Shown piece by piece: positions 21,863 through 29,130 of a DNA stretch of 29,130 nt. A model generated the notes under the pieces. The model did not search any database, was not told where the DNA came from, and saw only the letters and a list, made by a program, of their open reading frames with translations. Position numbers and translations under genes: made by a program. Each line of letters begins with the position of its first letter. Positions within the stretch are counted from its first letter, which is position 1. The stretch covers positions 1 to 29,130 of IMG/VR virus record IMGVR_UViG_3300027985_000820, one strand, 5' to 3'. Origin of the DNA: a virus.

Positions 21863-22375
21863 GATTGTGTATTCCTCCTGTTTTGGGTTGGGGTTGTTTT
21901 TTGCGGCTTTCACCTCGCCAAGCTCTTCAAGAAAGGGTTTGTTCGTCAGCGCGGCGCTGTGCAGCGACCAGCCGATATCCTTCCCCGTGACCTGATCGAT
22001 GGTGTGCGGATCGAGTACGGGCGATAGGTAGCGGTATTCGGGAACTTCTTGTTTGATGTGCTCGATAGCGCTTTGCGTCCACTTGACTTCTCCGATCAGC
22101 TTGTCAGCTTCGACTTCGAGAGCGATGATCCAGCCAGACGCAGGAGCGCGGCCTCCCCAAAGCGTCGCGTGTTCGTAGTCGATCACGACATCATTCGGCG
22201 ATGCATCAAAGTTTGCTTTGATTTGATGGAGGTCTTCAAGTGTGATTTCAAAAGCACCGTTTGGGTGACCGACCCATTTTCCTACTACGGCAAGTTCGAT
22301 CTTGACGGTAGCGGTGCCATCGGTTGCCATCTTCGCGGCATAGAGTACGGATAGTGCAATGAGTGACAGTTTCAT
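21545..22375 (-). CDS. capsid maturation protease with scaffold C-terminus (Mu gpI-like)
   Basis: A 276-residue protein. The start at 22375 forms TGATG with the DUF1834 stop and has GAGG five bases upstream. The N-terminal domain (residues about 20-170) has the Mu I-protease pattern: KWVGHPNGAFEITLEDLHQI, PNDVVIDYEHATLWGG, APASGWIIALEV, YRYLSPVLD and ALTNKPFLEEL. The C-terminal third is a coiled coil (TTENTTLKTENEALKTQNEA) typical of scaffold proteins. It processes scaffold and capsid during head assembly. An internal ribosome site suggests that the scaffold part is also made alone. Confidence 0.88.
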   Translation of the reverse strand: MKLSLIALSVLYAAKMATDGTATVKIELAVVGKWVGHPNGAFEITLEDLHQIKANFDASPNDVVIDYEHATLWGGRAPASGWIIALEVEADKLIGEVKWTQSAIEHIKQEVPEYRYLSPVLDPHTIDQVTGKDIGWSLHSAALTNKPFLEELGEVKAAKNNPNPKQEEYTIMTPEEKAQLDAATTENTTLKTENEALKTQNEALLATQAEATVDAAIAAKKINPEQKDWALKYCKADKAGFEEFLEKQKPSVQVPQNNQFAASNTQAPTAISLKKV

Positions 22376-22797
22376 CATTTCCTCAATTCAACATGTAGTG
22401 TGCGCATGAACGCGGTCAAGTATCCGCCTCCAGCCTGACCGTCAAAGAGCTTTTGTAGCTTCTGGAGTTTGACGGGCTGTGATCCGGCGAAGCTTTTGGC
22501 GGTGATGCGCTCGTCGATCTCTTCAACGAGATCTACAAGCTCCCAGCGTTTTCCTTCGCGTGCAGTGTCATTCCCTGAAAAAGAGACGTGAACAATATAG
22601 AGGTTGAATACCGCCGTCTTTTTCAGAGCATGGCCAGCATGATCGTCACCCACAAAATCCACCATCACGAGCGGAAGCTCACGTGCCAGAGCTTTTGCTC
22701 CTTCCGGGTTTCCTAGTTCTCCACGGTACTGGCGTGCAGTAAGGCCATCGACAGATGAAAGCGCTGCAATGAGTGCCGTGTTGAAGTTCTTGAGCAT
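22375..22797 (-). CDS. DUF1834 family protein (Mu gp37-like)
   Basis: A 140-residue protein. The start at 22797 is chosen because TGGAGG precedes it; the longer frame begins in the promoter region. FNTALIAALSSVDGLTARQY, then ALARELPLVMVDFVGDDHAG, VFNLYIVHVSFSGNDTAREG and the C-terminal AFMRTLHVEL fit the DUF1834 (gp37) family, usually placed between head and tail genes and probably a tail-completion or connector factor. First gene of the leftward unit. Confidence 0.82.
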   Translation of the reverse strand: MLKNFNTALIAALSSVDGLTARQYRGELGNPEGAKALARELPLVMVDFVGDDHAGHALKKTAVFNLYIVHVSFSGNDTAREGKRWELVDLVEEIDERITAKSFAGSQPVKLQKLQKLFDGQAGGGYLTAFMRTLHVELRK

Positions 22798-22944
22798 GGT
22801 GCCTCCATTGGCGGTCATTGGCGAATGCTACACATATATTTCACCCGCAACGTAGGCACTTTTTTCCAAGAACTCTCTTCGTGGAGAGCCGGACTGCTAT
22901 AGGGGTAGCATTCGGCTGACCTGAAAAAAAATCGAGGAGAACTC
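22798..22944. promoter_or_regulatory. divergent head/tail promoter region
   Basis: Two 17-bp segments face away from each other: TATATGTGTAGCATTCG on the minus strand (22838 down to 22822) and TATAGGGGTAGCATTCG on the plus strand (22898-22914). They agree at 15 of 17 positions and contain -10 plus start region. The plus copy has an extended -10 (TGC before TATAGG). Neither has a good -35. Between them a CTCTC-N6-GAGAG dyad (22873-22888) is a possible Mor binding site. This fits a late control region from which head and tail genes are activated together. Confidence 0.65.
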
Positions 22945-23241
22945 ATGAACATCGACCCCGCAGTCCTACTACAGCTAATCATCGCAGTAGCAGGCGCTGT
23001 GGCTGTAGTTGTGACATCTCGCATCGCATCAGCAAATGCATCACAAGGCTTTGATGCACTAGCAAAACGCGTTGCGGATCTTGAAAAAAATCATGTTGGG
23101 GGAATCACCTATCTTGAGGCCGATGACCGATACATGCCCCGCCGTGAATTTGAACTGACCGTAAAAAATATAGAAGCATCGTTGTCTCACCTTTACAAGG
23201 GGCAGGATGAGATGCTAACACTACTGAAAGAGAGGAAATAA
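22945..23241 (+). CDS. small membrane-anchored coiled-coil protein
   Basis: A 98-residue protein with GAGGAGAA before ATG 22945, the first gene of the rightward tail unit. Residues 8-25 are a membrane segment (LLQLIIAVAGAVAVVVTS). The remainder is a coiled coil (DALAKRVADLEKNHV, then FELTVKNIEASLSHLYKGQD). It may be a late membrane protein of DUF2730-like type or a spanin/holin accessory. No exact family can be given. No lysozyme gene accompanies it in this window. Confidence 0.7.
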   Translation: MNIDPAVLLQLIIAVAGAVAVVVTSRIASANASQGFDALAKRVADLEKNHVGGITYLEADDRYMPRREFELTVKNIEASLSHLYKGQDEMLTLLKERK

Positions 23242-23244
23242 AGA

Positions 23245-24267
23245 ATGCTAGTCAAGTACGTAGTCAAGGTGCTCGCAGAAACGACACCGAATACCCGCAT
23301 GGCAGACGCTACTATGGATGAAAATGCCAAGGCGGTCTATGGTGAAGGTGACCCGATCATTCCCGATCTTGATCTCAGCCGCCGTGAACGCTATCCTATG
23401 GCTGCATTCAGCGGCTTCAAAGTAGTAGAGCATTTCAAAGCATGGGGCTTTATGAAGTTTTCTATCGAAACGCCGCTGCCGCTGAACGTCGCGAGCTTCG
23501 ACGGTAGCGATATCGATATCATGATTCAAGCATCGGGTCATAGTCGTGCGTCGATCTATCAGACGCCCGGTGATGACCAGACGCCGCTTGTGGGCTACGA
23601 GTTTGCCCCGCAGACCGGAAACACCAAGACCATGTCTATCGACATCGTCGGCCCTGAAAACAAATTCAAAGGCCACGGCGGAAAGGCGGCTATGAAGCTG
23701 ACGGCAAAAGCAGGTGACCCGCTGATGATCATGTTCGATGTTTCAGCCGCATTCGATGACGTCGTAGACGGCACCTTCACACCGCCGTTTCTGAACCCTA
23801 CTACGTCGGCGATGATTGACGAAAACGACATCTACGGCCATGTGAAGATCGGCACAACACAAGGTACCGCAACCCGCGCGCAAATTGATGAGTTCACGCT
23901 CGACACTATCGGCAGCGGGCAAGTCGTGCAAAAGAAAAACTTTTCAGTGAATGCTTTCCGTGTCGCTGACTTTTTCCCAACGGTGCAGGTGAAGGGTGAT
24001 GTCGATACAGAAAACCCGTACAGTGTTCAGACTGTACTCGACGGAAATGCCAAAGCGTTCGTTGTCACTGTCAAAGACAAAGACGATCTCTCTGACCCGC
24101 AAGACCCAACTACTGGGAAGGTGAAATGGGAGATCATCGTACCGACAATGACGCCAGACCGTCTCCAAGACCTCACGGCGCGGGATGGCCTTGGGTACCT
24201 CGACAACCTGTTCAATGCGAACCCGACAGCGGGCAACGACAACTATGTCATCCGCTACTACATCTGA
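23245..24267 (+). CDS. probable major tail tube protein
   Basis: A 340-residue protein with GAGGAAA before ATG 23245. It is beta-rich, without membrane or signal segments (for example FSGFKVVEHFKAWGFMKFSI, TPLVGYEFAPQ, VKWEIIVPTMTP). Gene order (this gene, chaperone with frameshift, tape measure) is the standard order tube-chaperone-tape measure, which is the main support. No sheath-like gene stands before it, so a long flexible non-contractile tail is more likely than a Mu-type contractile one. Family not certain from the sequence itself. Confidence 0.6.
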   Translation: MLVKYVVKVLAETTPNTRMADATMDENAKAVYGEGDPIIPDLDLSRRERYPMAAFSGFKVVEHFKAWGFMKFSIETPLPLNVASFDGSDIDIMIQASGHSRASIYQTPGDDQTPLVGYEFAPQTGNTKTMSIDIVGPENKFKGHGGKAAMKLTAKAGDPLMIMFDVSAAFDDVVDGTFTPPFLNPTTSAMIDENDIYGHVKIGTTQGTATRAQIDEFTLDTIGSGQVVQKKNFSVNAFRVADFFPTVQVKGDVDTENPYSVQTVLDGNAKAFVVTVKDKDDLSDPQDPTTGKVKWEIIVPTMTPDRLQDLTARDGLGYLDNLFNANPTAGNDNYVIRYYI

Positions 24268-24279
24268 TTTGGAGCGATC

Positions 24280-24795
24280 ATGCCAGCTATTTTCCTGAGT
24301 CACAACATCGAGATCACGGTAGGGGATGAAACCTTTCCACTCACGGTTCGCCGCGCCACCAAAAAAGAGGAGCAGAAGCTCAAGGCCATGCTCAAGGCGG
24401 AGCAGAAAAAATCTGAAGCACAGGATGCAGAACGTCGTGCGTATGAAAAGAAGATGCGCCGCCTGAATTCACTGCGTTCAGAGTTGCGAGACAATCAGGA
24501 GCTATTCGCGCTCGAAGATGATGCAGACGTAAAAAAAGAGCTTCTCTCTGAACGCCGCACGCTTCGGGCAGATATCGCTGCCATCGAGGCGGAAACAGAG
24601 AGCTATGAGCAGCCTGACTTTGAGAAAGTCATTGCATCGTTTGATGTCATCCCCAAAGCGCGTTTTGAGATGCTGGTAGAGGGTGAAGGCAAAGAGCCGC
24701 TGCTGAAGCTGCTCGATGAGTATGGCTCTATATCGTATGCAGACCTCTGGAGCATCATCAATGCAGGCATTGCAGAGGCGCAGAAAAAAAAGTAG
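24280..24795 (+). CDS. tail assembly chaperone, short form (gpG-like)
   Basis: A 171-residue protein just after the tube gene. It starts beta-like (IEITVGDETFPLTVRRATKK), then has a long charged coiled coil (KKEEQKLKAMLKAEQKKSEA and on to about residue 105), then FEKVIASFDVIPKARFEMLV and ADLWSIINAGIAEAQKKK. Its last codons are AAA AAA AAG TAG and form a slippery site, as in lambda G. The chaperone coats the tape measure during tail assembly; short and frameshifted forms are both needed in known systems. Confidence 0.75.
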   Translation: MPAIFLSHNIEITVGDETFPLTVRRATKKEEQKLKAMLKAEQKKSEAQDAERRAYEKKMRRLNSLRSELRDNQELFALEDDADVKKELLSERRTLRADIAAIEAETESYEQPDFEKVIASFDVIPKARFEMLVEGEGKEPLLKLLDEYGSISYADLWSIINAGIAEAQKKK

Positions 24796-24819
24796 AGCGC
24801 CTCGTCAAATATGCGAGGC
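24786..24819 (+). promoter_or_regulatory. -1 programmed frameshift signal
   Basis: The slippery heptamer A_AAA_AAG (24786-24792) is in the correct phase, one codon before the zero-frame stop. The spacer is 6 bases. A perfect 6-bp hairpin then pairs GCCTCG (24799-24804) with CGAGGC (24814-24819) around a 9-base loop. An AGAGG at 24774-24778 lies 7 bases upstream and could add an internal ribosome-site stimulus as in dnaX. Confidence 0.82.
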
Positions 24820-25085
24820 AGCAGCGTAAACGAAAAGGGAAGCCGCCACCGATTCCGAAAACGGAAAAAGGGAGAGCAGCACATGAAAGAAAAGGCACGA
24901 TCTGGTTGGAAGACGCATGGGAACATGCTGTCTTTTCAGCGTGTGTCAAAGCGCAGCGCTCAACAGGGATGGGGTTGACATTTTCAGACACTTATCTGGA
25001 GCGGTTCGCCAAAGAGTACGGGCTCGAATATCTTGAGCTTGCAGATATCGCGCAGGAGATCCTCGCGGTTTTTATGGAAAAGTGA
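24792..25085 (+). CDS. frameshift extension of the tail chaperone (gpGT-like)
   Basis: Reached only by the -1 shift: from 24792 the -1 frame stays open for 97 codons to the TGA at 25083-25085, six bases before the tape measure start. It has no usable start near its beginning; its first ATG is about 180 bases in. The peptide starts VERLVKYARQQRKRKGKPPP, then has GTIWLEDAWEHAVFSACVKA, LTFSDTYLERFAKEYGLEYL and EILAVFMEK. The fused product would be 268 residues. Known T-extensions bind the tape measure protein. Confidence 0.78.
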   Translation, partial: VERLVKYARQQRKRKGKPPPIPKTEKGRAAHERKGTIWLEDAWEHAVFSACVKAQRSTGMGLTFSDTYLERFAKEYGLEYLELADIAQEILAVFMEK

Positions 25086-25091
25086 AGCGAG

Positions 25092-28000
25092 ATGGACAAA
25101 ACAATCAAAGTCACCATCGCCATTGACAAAAAGACCGGGGCCATCACCCAGATCAACTCGGATCTGGATCAGGTAGGGAAAAAAGCGCAGAGCGCCGGAA
25201 AAGAGGTTGAAAGCTTCAGCTCGAAGTTTCAGAAGCTTGCTGCAGCCATTGGTATTGTTGCAGCGCTGACGACTGCTTTTACCGAGATGGTTTCCACCGG
25301 GTTCGCGTACAACAATACCATGGAGCAGCAGATAGCCGGACTCACGGCGCTGACTGTTGCTACCAGTTCGAACGTTTCTGCCATGGGCAAGCACTTGTCC
25401 ATCACAGAGAAGTACAACCTGGCAAACTCAGAAGCTGTCAGCACCCTCAAGCAGCTCGAAAAAATCAACGCAGAGACGCCGCATACGCTTGATCAGACCG
25501 TGCAGATTTACAAAGCGATGTATGTCAGCATGAAAAACGCCGGTGCATCTACCGAGCAGATGATCAACCTGACCAAAAAGATATCTATTGCGGCAGGATC
25601 TGCGGGAATAGAGTTCGGACAGCTGCTATCCGGTGTTGACGGCCTCGCAACAGGTACGGTCGAAGCCAACTCTGATTTTGGGCGCTTTCTCGGTGGGCTT
25701 GGCCTGACGAATGAGGCGCTGAAAGAGTCAGGTGATGTCGTCAAAACACTTGAGGAACGCTTTGCCCAGTTCCGTGGAGCCGACACGATGGCAGTTGCCA
25801 TGTCGAACCTTGACAATGCGTTTTCAAAGCTATCAGGAACAATGACAAAAAGCGGGTTTGATACGACAAAAGTACTTGTCAACCAACTTGCCAACGCACT
25901 CGTTGGCGTCAATAGTCGCCTTGAAGACTATCTGGCAAATGTCAACCGTATTCAGGACATCCGCAAGCTAACCACTATTGATGATATGAAACGTGAGCTT
26001 ACGCAGCTGCAGCAGCGCCTTATAGAGCTGAAGAGTCATGGGCAGTCTACTTTGGATTCTCTTTTCGGTACCAGCGGAAATGCTGTGGCTGAAATCAAGA
26101 CGGTTGAAGCATCAATCACAGCACTTCAGCGGAAAATTGAACAAACAACAAAAGCAGATTCTCTTGTCAAGGCTCCAGACCTTGAGCTGAACAAAGAAGC
26201 GCTTGACGCCATCGCACAATACGAAAAAGAACTGTACGATCAGCGGGTCAAAGATGCCGAAGCGGAAGCTGATCTGATTCTGATGCGCTACAAAGAAGAG
26301 CAAGCGGCAGCTGAAGAGGTCGCAAAGAAGCAGCTCGACTGGGTAGATCAGAAGATCGCTGCAACAAAGCGTCTGGCTGAAGCTGAAAAGCAGGCAAACG
26401 ATGCAGCCATCACCGCCATGGAGGAGTATTACCGTGCCATCGGCGCAAATGAAGCTGCCGATGCCATCAAATACGCTTCGCTTGAAAGCAGACTGAAAAA
26501 AGCGGGCTTTCTGACAGATGCCGAGATTCAGACGTACATTGCCACGCTCAAAAGTGAAAGTGATGGCGGAGGATGGAAAGATGCATGGACGGAAACCGCA
26601 GCAAAGACTTTTTTTGACGGCATACAAGACGCACTCAATGGAGACTTTTCATTTACAAAGCTCCAGGGCGCAATCACCAGTGCAATAGGACAGGCACTGT
26701 CACAGTACGGCCCAGAAGGTGCCGCAGCGGGAGCCGGGCTTCAACTGCTTGACCCGCTTCTGAAAAAAGTCGGTGATTTCGCAGGAGGAAAGGCTTACGA
26801 AGGCGCGTGGGTAGATGTGCTGACTATGGGCATGACAGGTGGTCTTGGCACCCTCATAGGGTCGCAACTTGGTGGTGGCGGTGGGGACTCTCCTGTCACA
26901 AATGCAAAAGAGCAGATCGACAGATTTGCTAAAAAAATTGAAGAGGCAACCACCGGTCTTTCTGCACTTGAGCAACAAACTACCGCTATCAAGATGCTCA
27001 ATGACGAAATACAGTCGATCAGCCAGAAAAATGGCGGGAAGCTGTCAACGGCGTGGAGCCTGACGCTGGCATCATATGAAGAACAGTTGACGGACATGCT
27101 CACCAGTGGGCTGAATCAGTTCATCGACTATGCGAGCATGACCGATACACAGCTCACAGCCATACTTGGCGGCCATACGCTCGACGAGATCAATGCGTTC
27201 AAAACAGCAATGAGTGATCTGGCATATCAGGCAGCCACAGGGAATGCAGATGCGCTGCGCCAATACAATGACATCCTCATCGATGCCGCTTCCAATGAAA
27301 ATGCACTATACAACATCACGCAAACATACTCTGGGGCCATTGACGAGCTGAGCAGTAGAATAGATGATAGTGCAAGCAGTGCACAGGCAGCATCCGAAGC
27401 GTTCGGAGATTTCTCGCAATCTGCTGCTGACATGTACGAGCAGCTCACCGGACAGACACATAGCACCACGGCTGCGTTCCAAGAGCTTTCAGTTGCCTTT
27501 GTGGATAGCATGGGCGGGCTTCAGACTGTGCTTGACCAGGTCGCTTCCAATACGCTTGAGATGACAAGTGCGCAGTGGGAGATGGTGAAAACCGTCTATT
27601 CACTGCAGGACATATCATCGAGCACGGCATCGGCATCATCGGCTACGCAGACAAACACTGCACAAATTGTGAGAAACACATCGACGACAAGCGGATATGA
27701 CGCTCACATGCAAGAGTACAATGACCGAATTCGTGCTGAAATGTATATTGCTCGGTATCAAGACCAGTTCGCAGGCATATCGCAGTCTGATCTGGAGTAT
27801 GCAGCAGCTATCGGCGACATCATACGTGGAGCCAGCACAAAGCTTCCAAACTATACAGGCCCGAACTATCAGTATGAGCAGGAGCTGAACGCTCTCGCCA
27901 GTTCATTCGGCCTTAACCCAGATGACTACTATGCATACATGTACACAGACTATCAGAGTATGCTCAAAAAAATGTACTCCGATATCACAGGCTATGATTA

Positions 28001-28556
28001 CGGAGACTCGTACAGCATGGGGCTTTTTTCATGGGCGCAGGAGTTCATAGACTCACTCTCTGATGTATCTGATGCTACTGAAGATTACAGTTCGTCACTC
28101 TCCACCGCTGCCAATACGTTCGGTTCTATTTCAGACACATACAGCTCGTGGATCGATCAGCGCTTTGCAAGCGATACTGCGTACAGTGAATTCATGCTCC
28201 GAAAAACAATGGCGCAGGCTGCCGGGATTCAGCAGATTATCTCTTCCGGTGGAGATTACACTCAGTCGGACATCGACCGGCTCCAGACGCTCGCACAGCA
28301 ATCGACATCATACGCTTCGAATTTCCTGGCATCGCTTGACCCGAGTAGCTTTGAGTACCGTATTGAGCAGAACCGGCTCGCGCACACTTTCGGAGCACTG
28401 TCTCGGATTCAGTCAGCGAATGAGAAAACAATCAACGACGTTGTAGCCGCGCAGGAGGCTACAAATACGAACCAACAAACACTCATCCGTATCAATCAGC
28501 AGCTTCTGGCGGCAATGCAGCGGATGGGAATCGCAATAGAGGAGTGGGCAGCATGA
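25092..28556 (+). CDS. tail tape measure protein
   Basis: A 1154-residue protein that sets tail length and is ejected with DNA. The start region IKVTIAIDKKTGAITQINSD and the coiled-coil rich N-terminal half (LKQLEKINAETPHTLDQTVQ, LTQLQQRLIELKSHG) fit tape measures. Hydrophobic stretches occur near residues 50-76 (KLAAAIGIVAALTTAFTEMV) and about 555-600 (GLQLLDPLLKKVGDFAG and MGMTGGLGTLIGSQLGGGGG). The rest is serine-, alanine- and glutamine-rich. No lysozyme or peptidase motif is visible by eye. If the usual helix rule of about 1.5 Å per residue holds, the tail is around 170 nm. The gene overlaps the next by ATGA. Confidence 0.9.
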   Translation: MDKTIKVTIAIDKKTGAITQINSDLDQVGKKAQSAGKEVESFSSKFQKLAAAIGIVAALTTAFTEMVSTGFAYNNTMEQQIAGLTALTVATSSNVSAMGKHLSITEKYNLANSEAVSTLKQLEKINAETPHTLDQTVQIYKAMYVSMKNAGASTEQMINLTKKISIAAGSAGIEFGQLLSGVDGLATGTVEANSDFGRFLGGLGLTNEALKESGDVVKTLEERFAQFRGADTMAVAMSNLDNAFSKLSGTMTKSGFDTTKVLVNQLANALVGVNSRLEDYLANVNRIQDIRKLTTIDDMKRELTQLQQRLIELKSHGQSTLDSLFGTSGNAVAEIKTVEASITALQRKIEQTTKADSLVKAPDLELNKEALDAIAQYEKELYDQRVKDAEAEADLILMRYKEEQAAAEEVAKKQLDWVDQKIAATKRLAEAEKQANDAAITAMEEYYRAIGANEAADAIKYASLESRLKKAGFLTDAEIQTYIATLKSESDGGGWKDAWTETAAKTFFDGIQDALNGDFSFTKLQGAITSAIGQALSQYGPEGAAAGAGLQLLDPLLKKVGDFAGGKAYEGAWVDVLTMGMTGGLGTLIGSQLGGGGGDSPVTNAKEQIDRFAKKIEEATTGLSALEQQTTAIKMLNDEIQSISQKNGGKLSTAWSLTLASYEEQLTDMLTSGLNQFIDYASMTDTQLTAILGGHTLDEINAFKTAMSDLAYQAATGNADALRQYNDILIDAASNENALYNITQTYSGAIDELSSRIDDSASSAQAASEAFGDFSQSAADMYEQLTGQTHSTTAAFQELSVAFVDSMGGLQTVLDQVASNTLEMTSAQWEMVKTVYSLQDISSSTASASSATQTNTAQIVRNTSTTSGYDAHMQEYNDRIRAEMYIARYQDQFAGISQSDLEYAAAIGDIIRGASTKLPNYTGPNYQYEQELNALASSFGLNPDDYYAYMYTDYQSMLKKMYSDITGYDYGDSYSMGLFSWAQEFIDSLSDVSDATEDYSSSLSTAANTFGSISDTYSSWIDQRFASDTAYSEFMLRKTMAQAAGIQQIISSGGDYTQSDIDRLQTLAQQSTSYASNFLASLDPSSFEYRIEQNRLAHTFGALSRIQSANEKTINDVVAAQEATNTNQQTLIRINQQLLAAMQRMGIAIEEWAA

Positions 28557-29130
28557 GTACTTATCGCGAGCATATTCCAAGCAGGGCATTTTTGGTAGCG
28601 CCTGACTATACTCAGAAGAGCGTTGTAGTCGGAAACACATCATATTTGAGAAGCTATTTCAAACCGTATAGTGTAGCGAAGATAACAAAGCTTTCGTCTC
28701 TTGAAAAATATCACCTATCTACTTCTACAGCGACAGCCATAGTTGATACCGCACAAGAGTACGATGAAAACACTGCATACGCCAACGGTGATAGCGTCAA
28801 AGTATCAAGCTACGGCGTGGTGTTTGAAGCCGGGGCTGATGTACCTGCCGGGAATCATCCTCTGTCGCCTGACAGTGTGGACGAGTCAGGTGTGCCTTAC
28901 TGGGTAGAAGATGACACGATAGAAGAGCTGAAAATATTTGATGCGTCCGCAAAAACAGACCTGAGCACCGGGGCAGGAATTCGAATATCCGGGCAGGCTT
29001 TCTATTTCCCAGACTCTATCCAGGGCGTCATTGATCCGTACATAGTAGATCATATTTCAGTCATGGGCATCCGGGCGCCGATCAAAGCTAATGTTCGTAT
29101 GTTTGTGCAGTTCTATTTTCTTGACATCAT
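28553..29130 (+). CDS. tail protein, cut by the window end
   Basis: An open frame from ATG 28553 (ATGA overlap with the tape measure stop) to the end of the window, 192 codons with no stop. The beginning (STYREHIPSRAFLVAPDYTQ) is followed by a beta-rich region with DENTAYANGDSVKVSSYGVV, which resembles short carbohydrate-binding-type modules of tail proteins, then IKANVRMFVQFYFLDI. The position after the tape measure is that of distal-tail or minor-tail genes. The family cannot be fixed from the partial sequence. Confidence 0.7.
   Translation, partial: MSTYREHIPSRAFLVAPDYTQKSVVVGNTSYLRSYFKPYSVAKITKLSSLEKYHLSTSTATAIVDTAQEYDENTAYANGDSVKVSSYGVVFEAGADVPAGNHPLSPDSVDESGVPYWVEDDTIEELKIFDASAKTDLSTGAGIRISGQAFYFPDSIQGVIDPYIVDHISVMGIRAPIKANVRMFVQFYFLDI

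Noticed and set aside
22945-23241. Holin or spanin
   Set aside because: One membrane segment and a coiled coil are compatible, but no endolysin or second lysis gene is nearby, so the name is not justified.
1-29130. CRISPR array, insertion sequence, retron or diversity-generating element
   Set aside because: No regularly spaced repeats of CRISPR size, no reverse transcriptase, and no second transposase were found.

Overview
The window is most of a Mu-like transposable phage or prophage. It runs from near the left end to part-way through the tail genes, and the right end (remaining tail, lysis genes, right terminus) is outside it. The evidence is a DDE transposase of the MuA type followed by a MuB-type ATPase, a leftward LexA/CI-type repressor, GemA and Mor-type regulators, and a full Mu-like head module. 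No host gene is visible. The look of the sequence (moderate GC, AAGGAG-type ribosome sites, promoters with a good -10 and a poor -35) would suit a campylobacterotal host such as Sulfurimonas or Sulfurovum, but this is an impression and not a demonstration. A tail-tube-like gene with no sheath gene in view hints at a long non-contractile tail.

Layout. Bases 1-331 hold no gene but have a leftward terminator, a 34-bp palindrome and two sets of short repeats. The lysogeny unit (repressor plus a small secreted protein) reads leftward over 332-1313. Across a two-operator control region, a rightward early promoter starts the early region, with a strong terminator-like hairpin in its leader. The early region reads rightward over 1746-14002. 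In order it holds three small unknown genes, transposase, MuB, two HTH proteins, a string of tiny overlapping genes, a DUF3164 protein, a zinc-ribbon protein, an HD phosphohydrolase, and a plasmid-like replication block (Phg_2220_C-type protein, unknown protein, RepA-like helicase) bracketed by 11-bp-phased GAGTGTTG repeats. Several small genes follow, then GemA and Mor.

The head module reads leftward over 14003-22797: DUF1834, protease with a nested scaffold start, decoration protein, major capsid, DUF1320, DUF1804, terminase, DUF935 portal, MuF with an extra C-terminal domain, and virion morphogenesis protein. The tail module reads rightward from 22945: small membrane protein, tail tube, tail chaperone with a -1 frameshift signal, tape measure, and a partial gene. 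Head and tail are driven from a shared divergent control region whose two -10/start segments are near-identical 17-bp copies. Neither has a clear -35, as expected if Mor activates both.

The most unusual points are: (1) a 65-nt tRNA-like RNA gene with its own extended -10 promoter and a shortened anticodon arm, five bases from the end of a MuF gene whose C-terminus looks like the nuclease-type effector domains known on MuF proteins; (2) a plasmid-style helicase module with phased repeats inside a transposition-replicating phage; (3) a well-formed A_AAA_AAG frameshift site with spacer and hairpin in the tail chaperone; (4) a 10-bp palindrome, TTACATGTAA, found four times.
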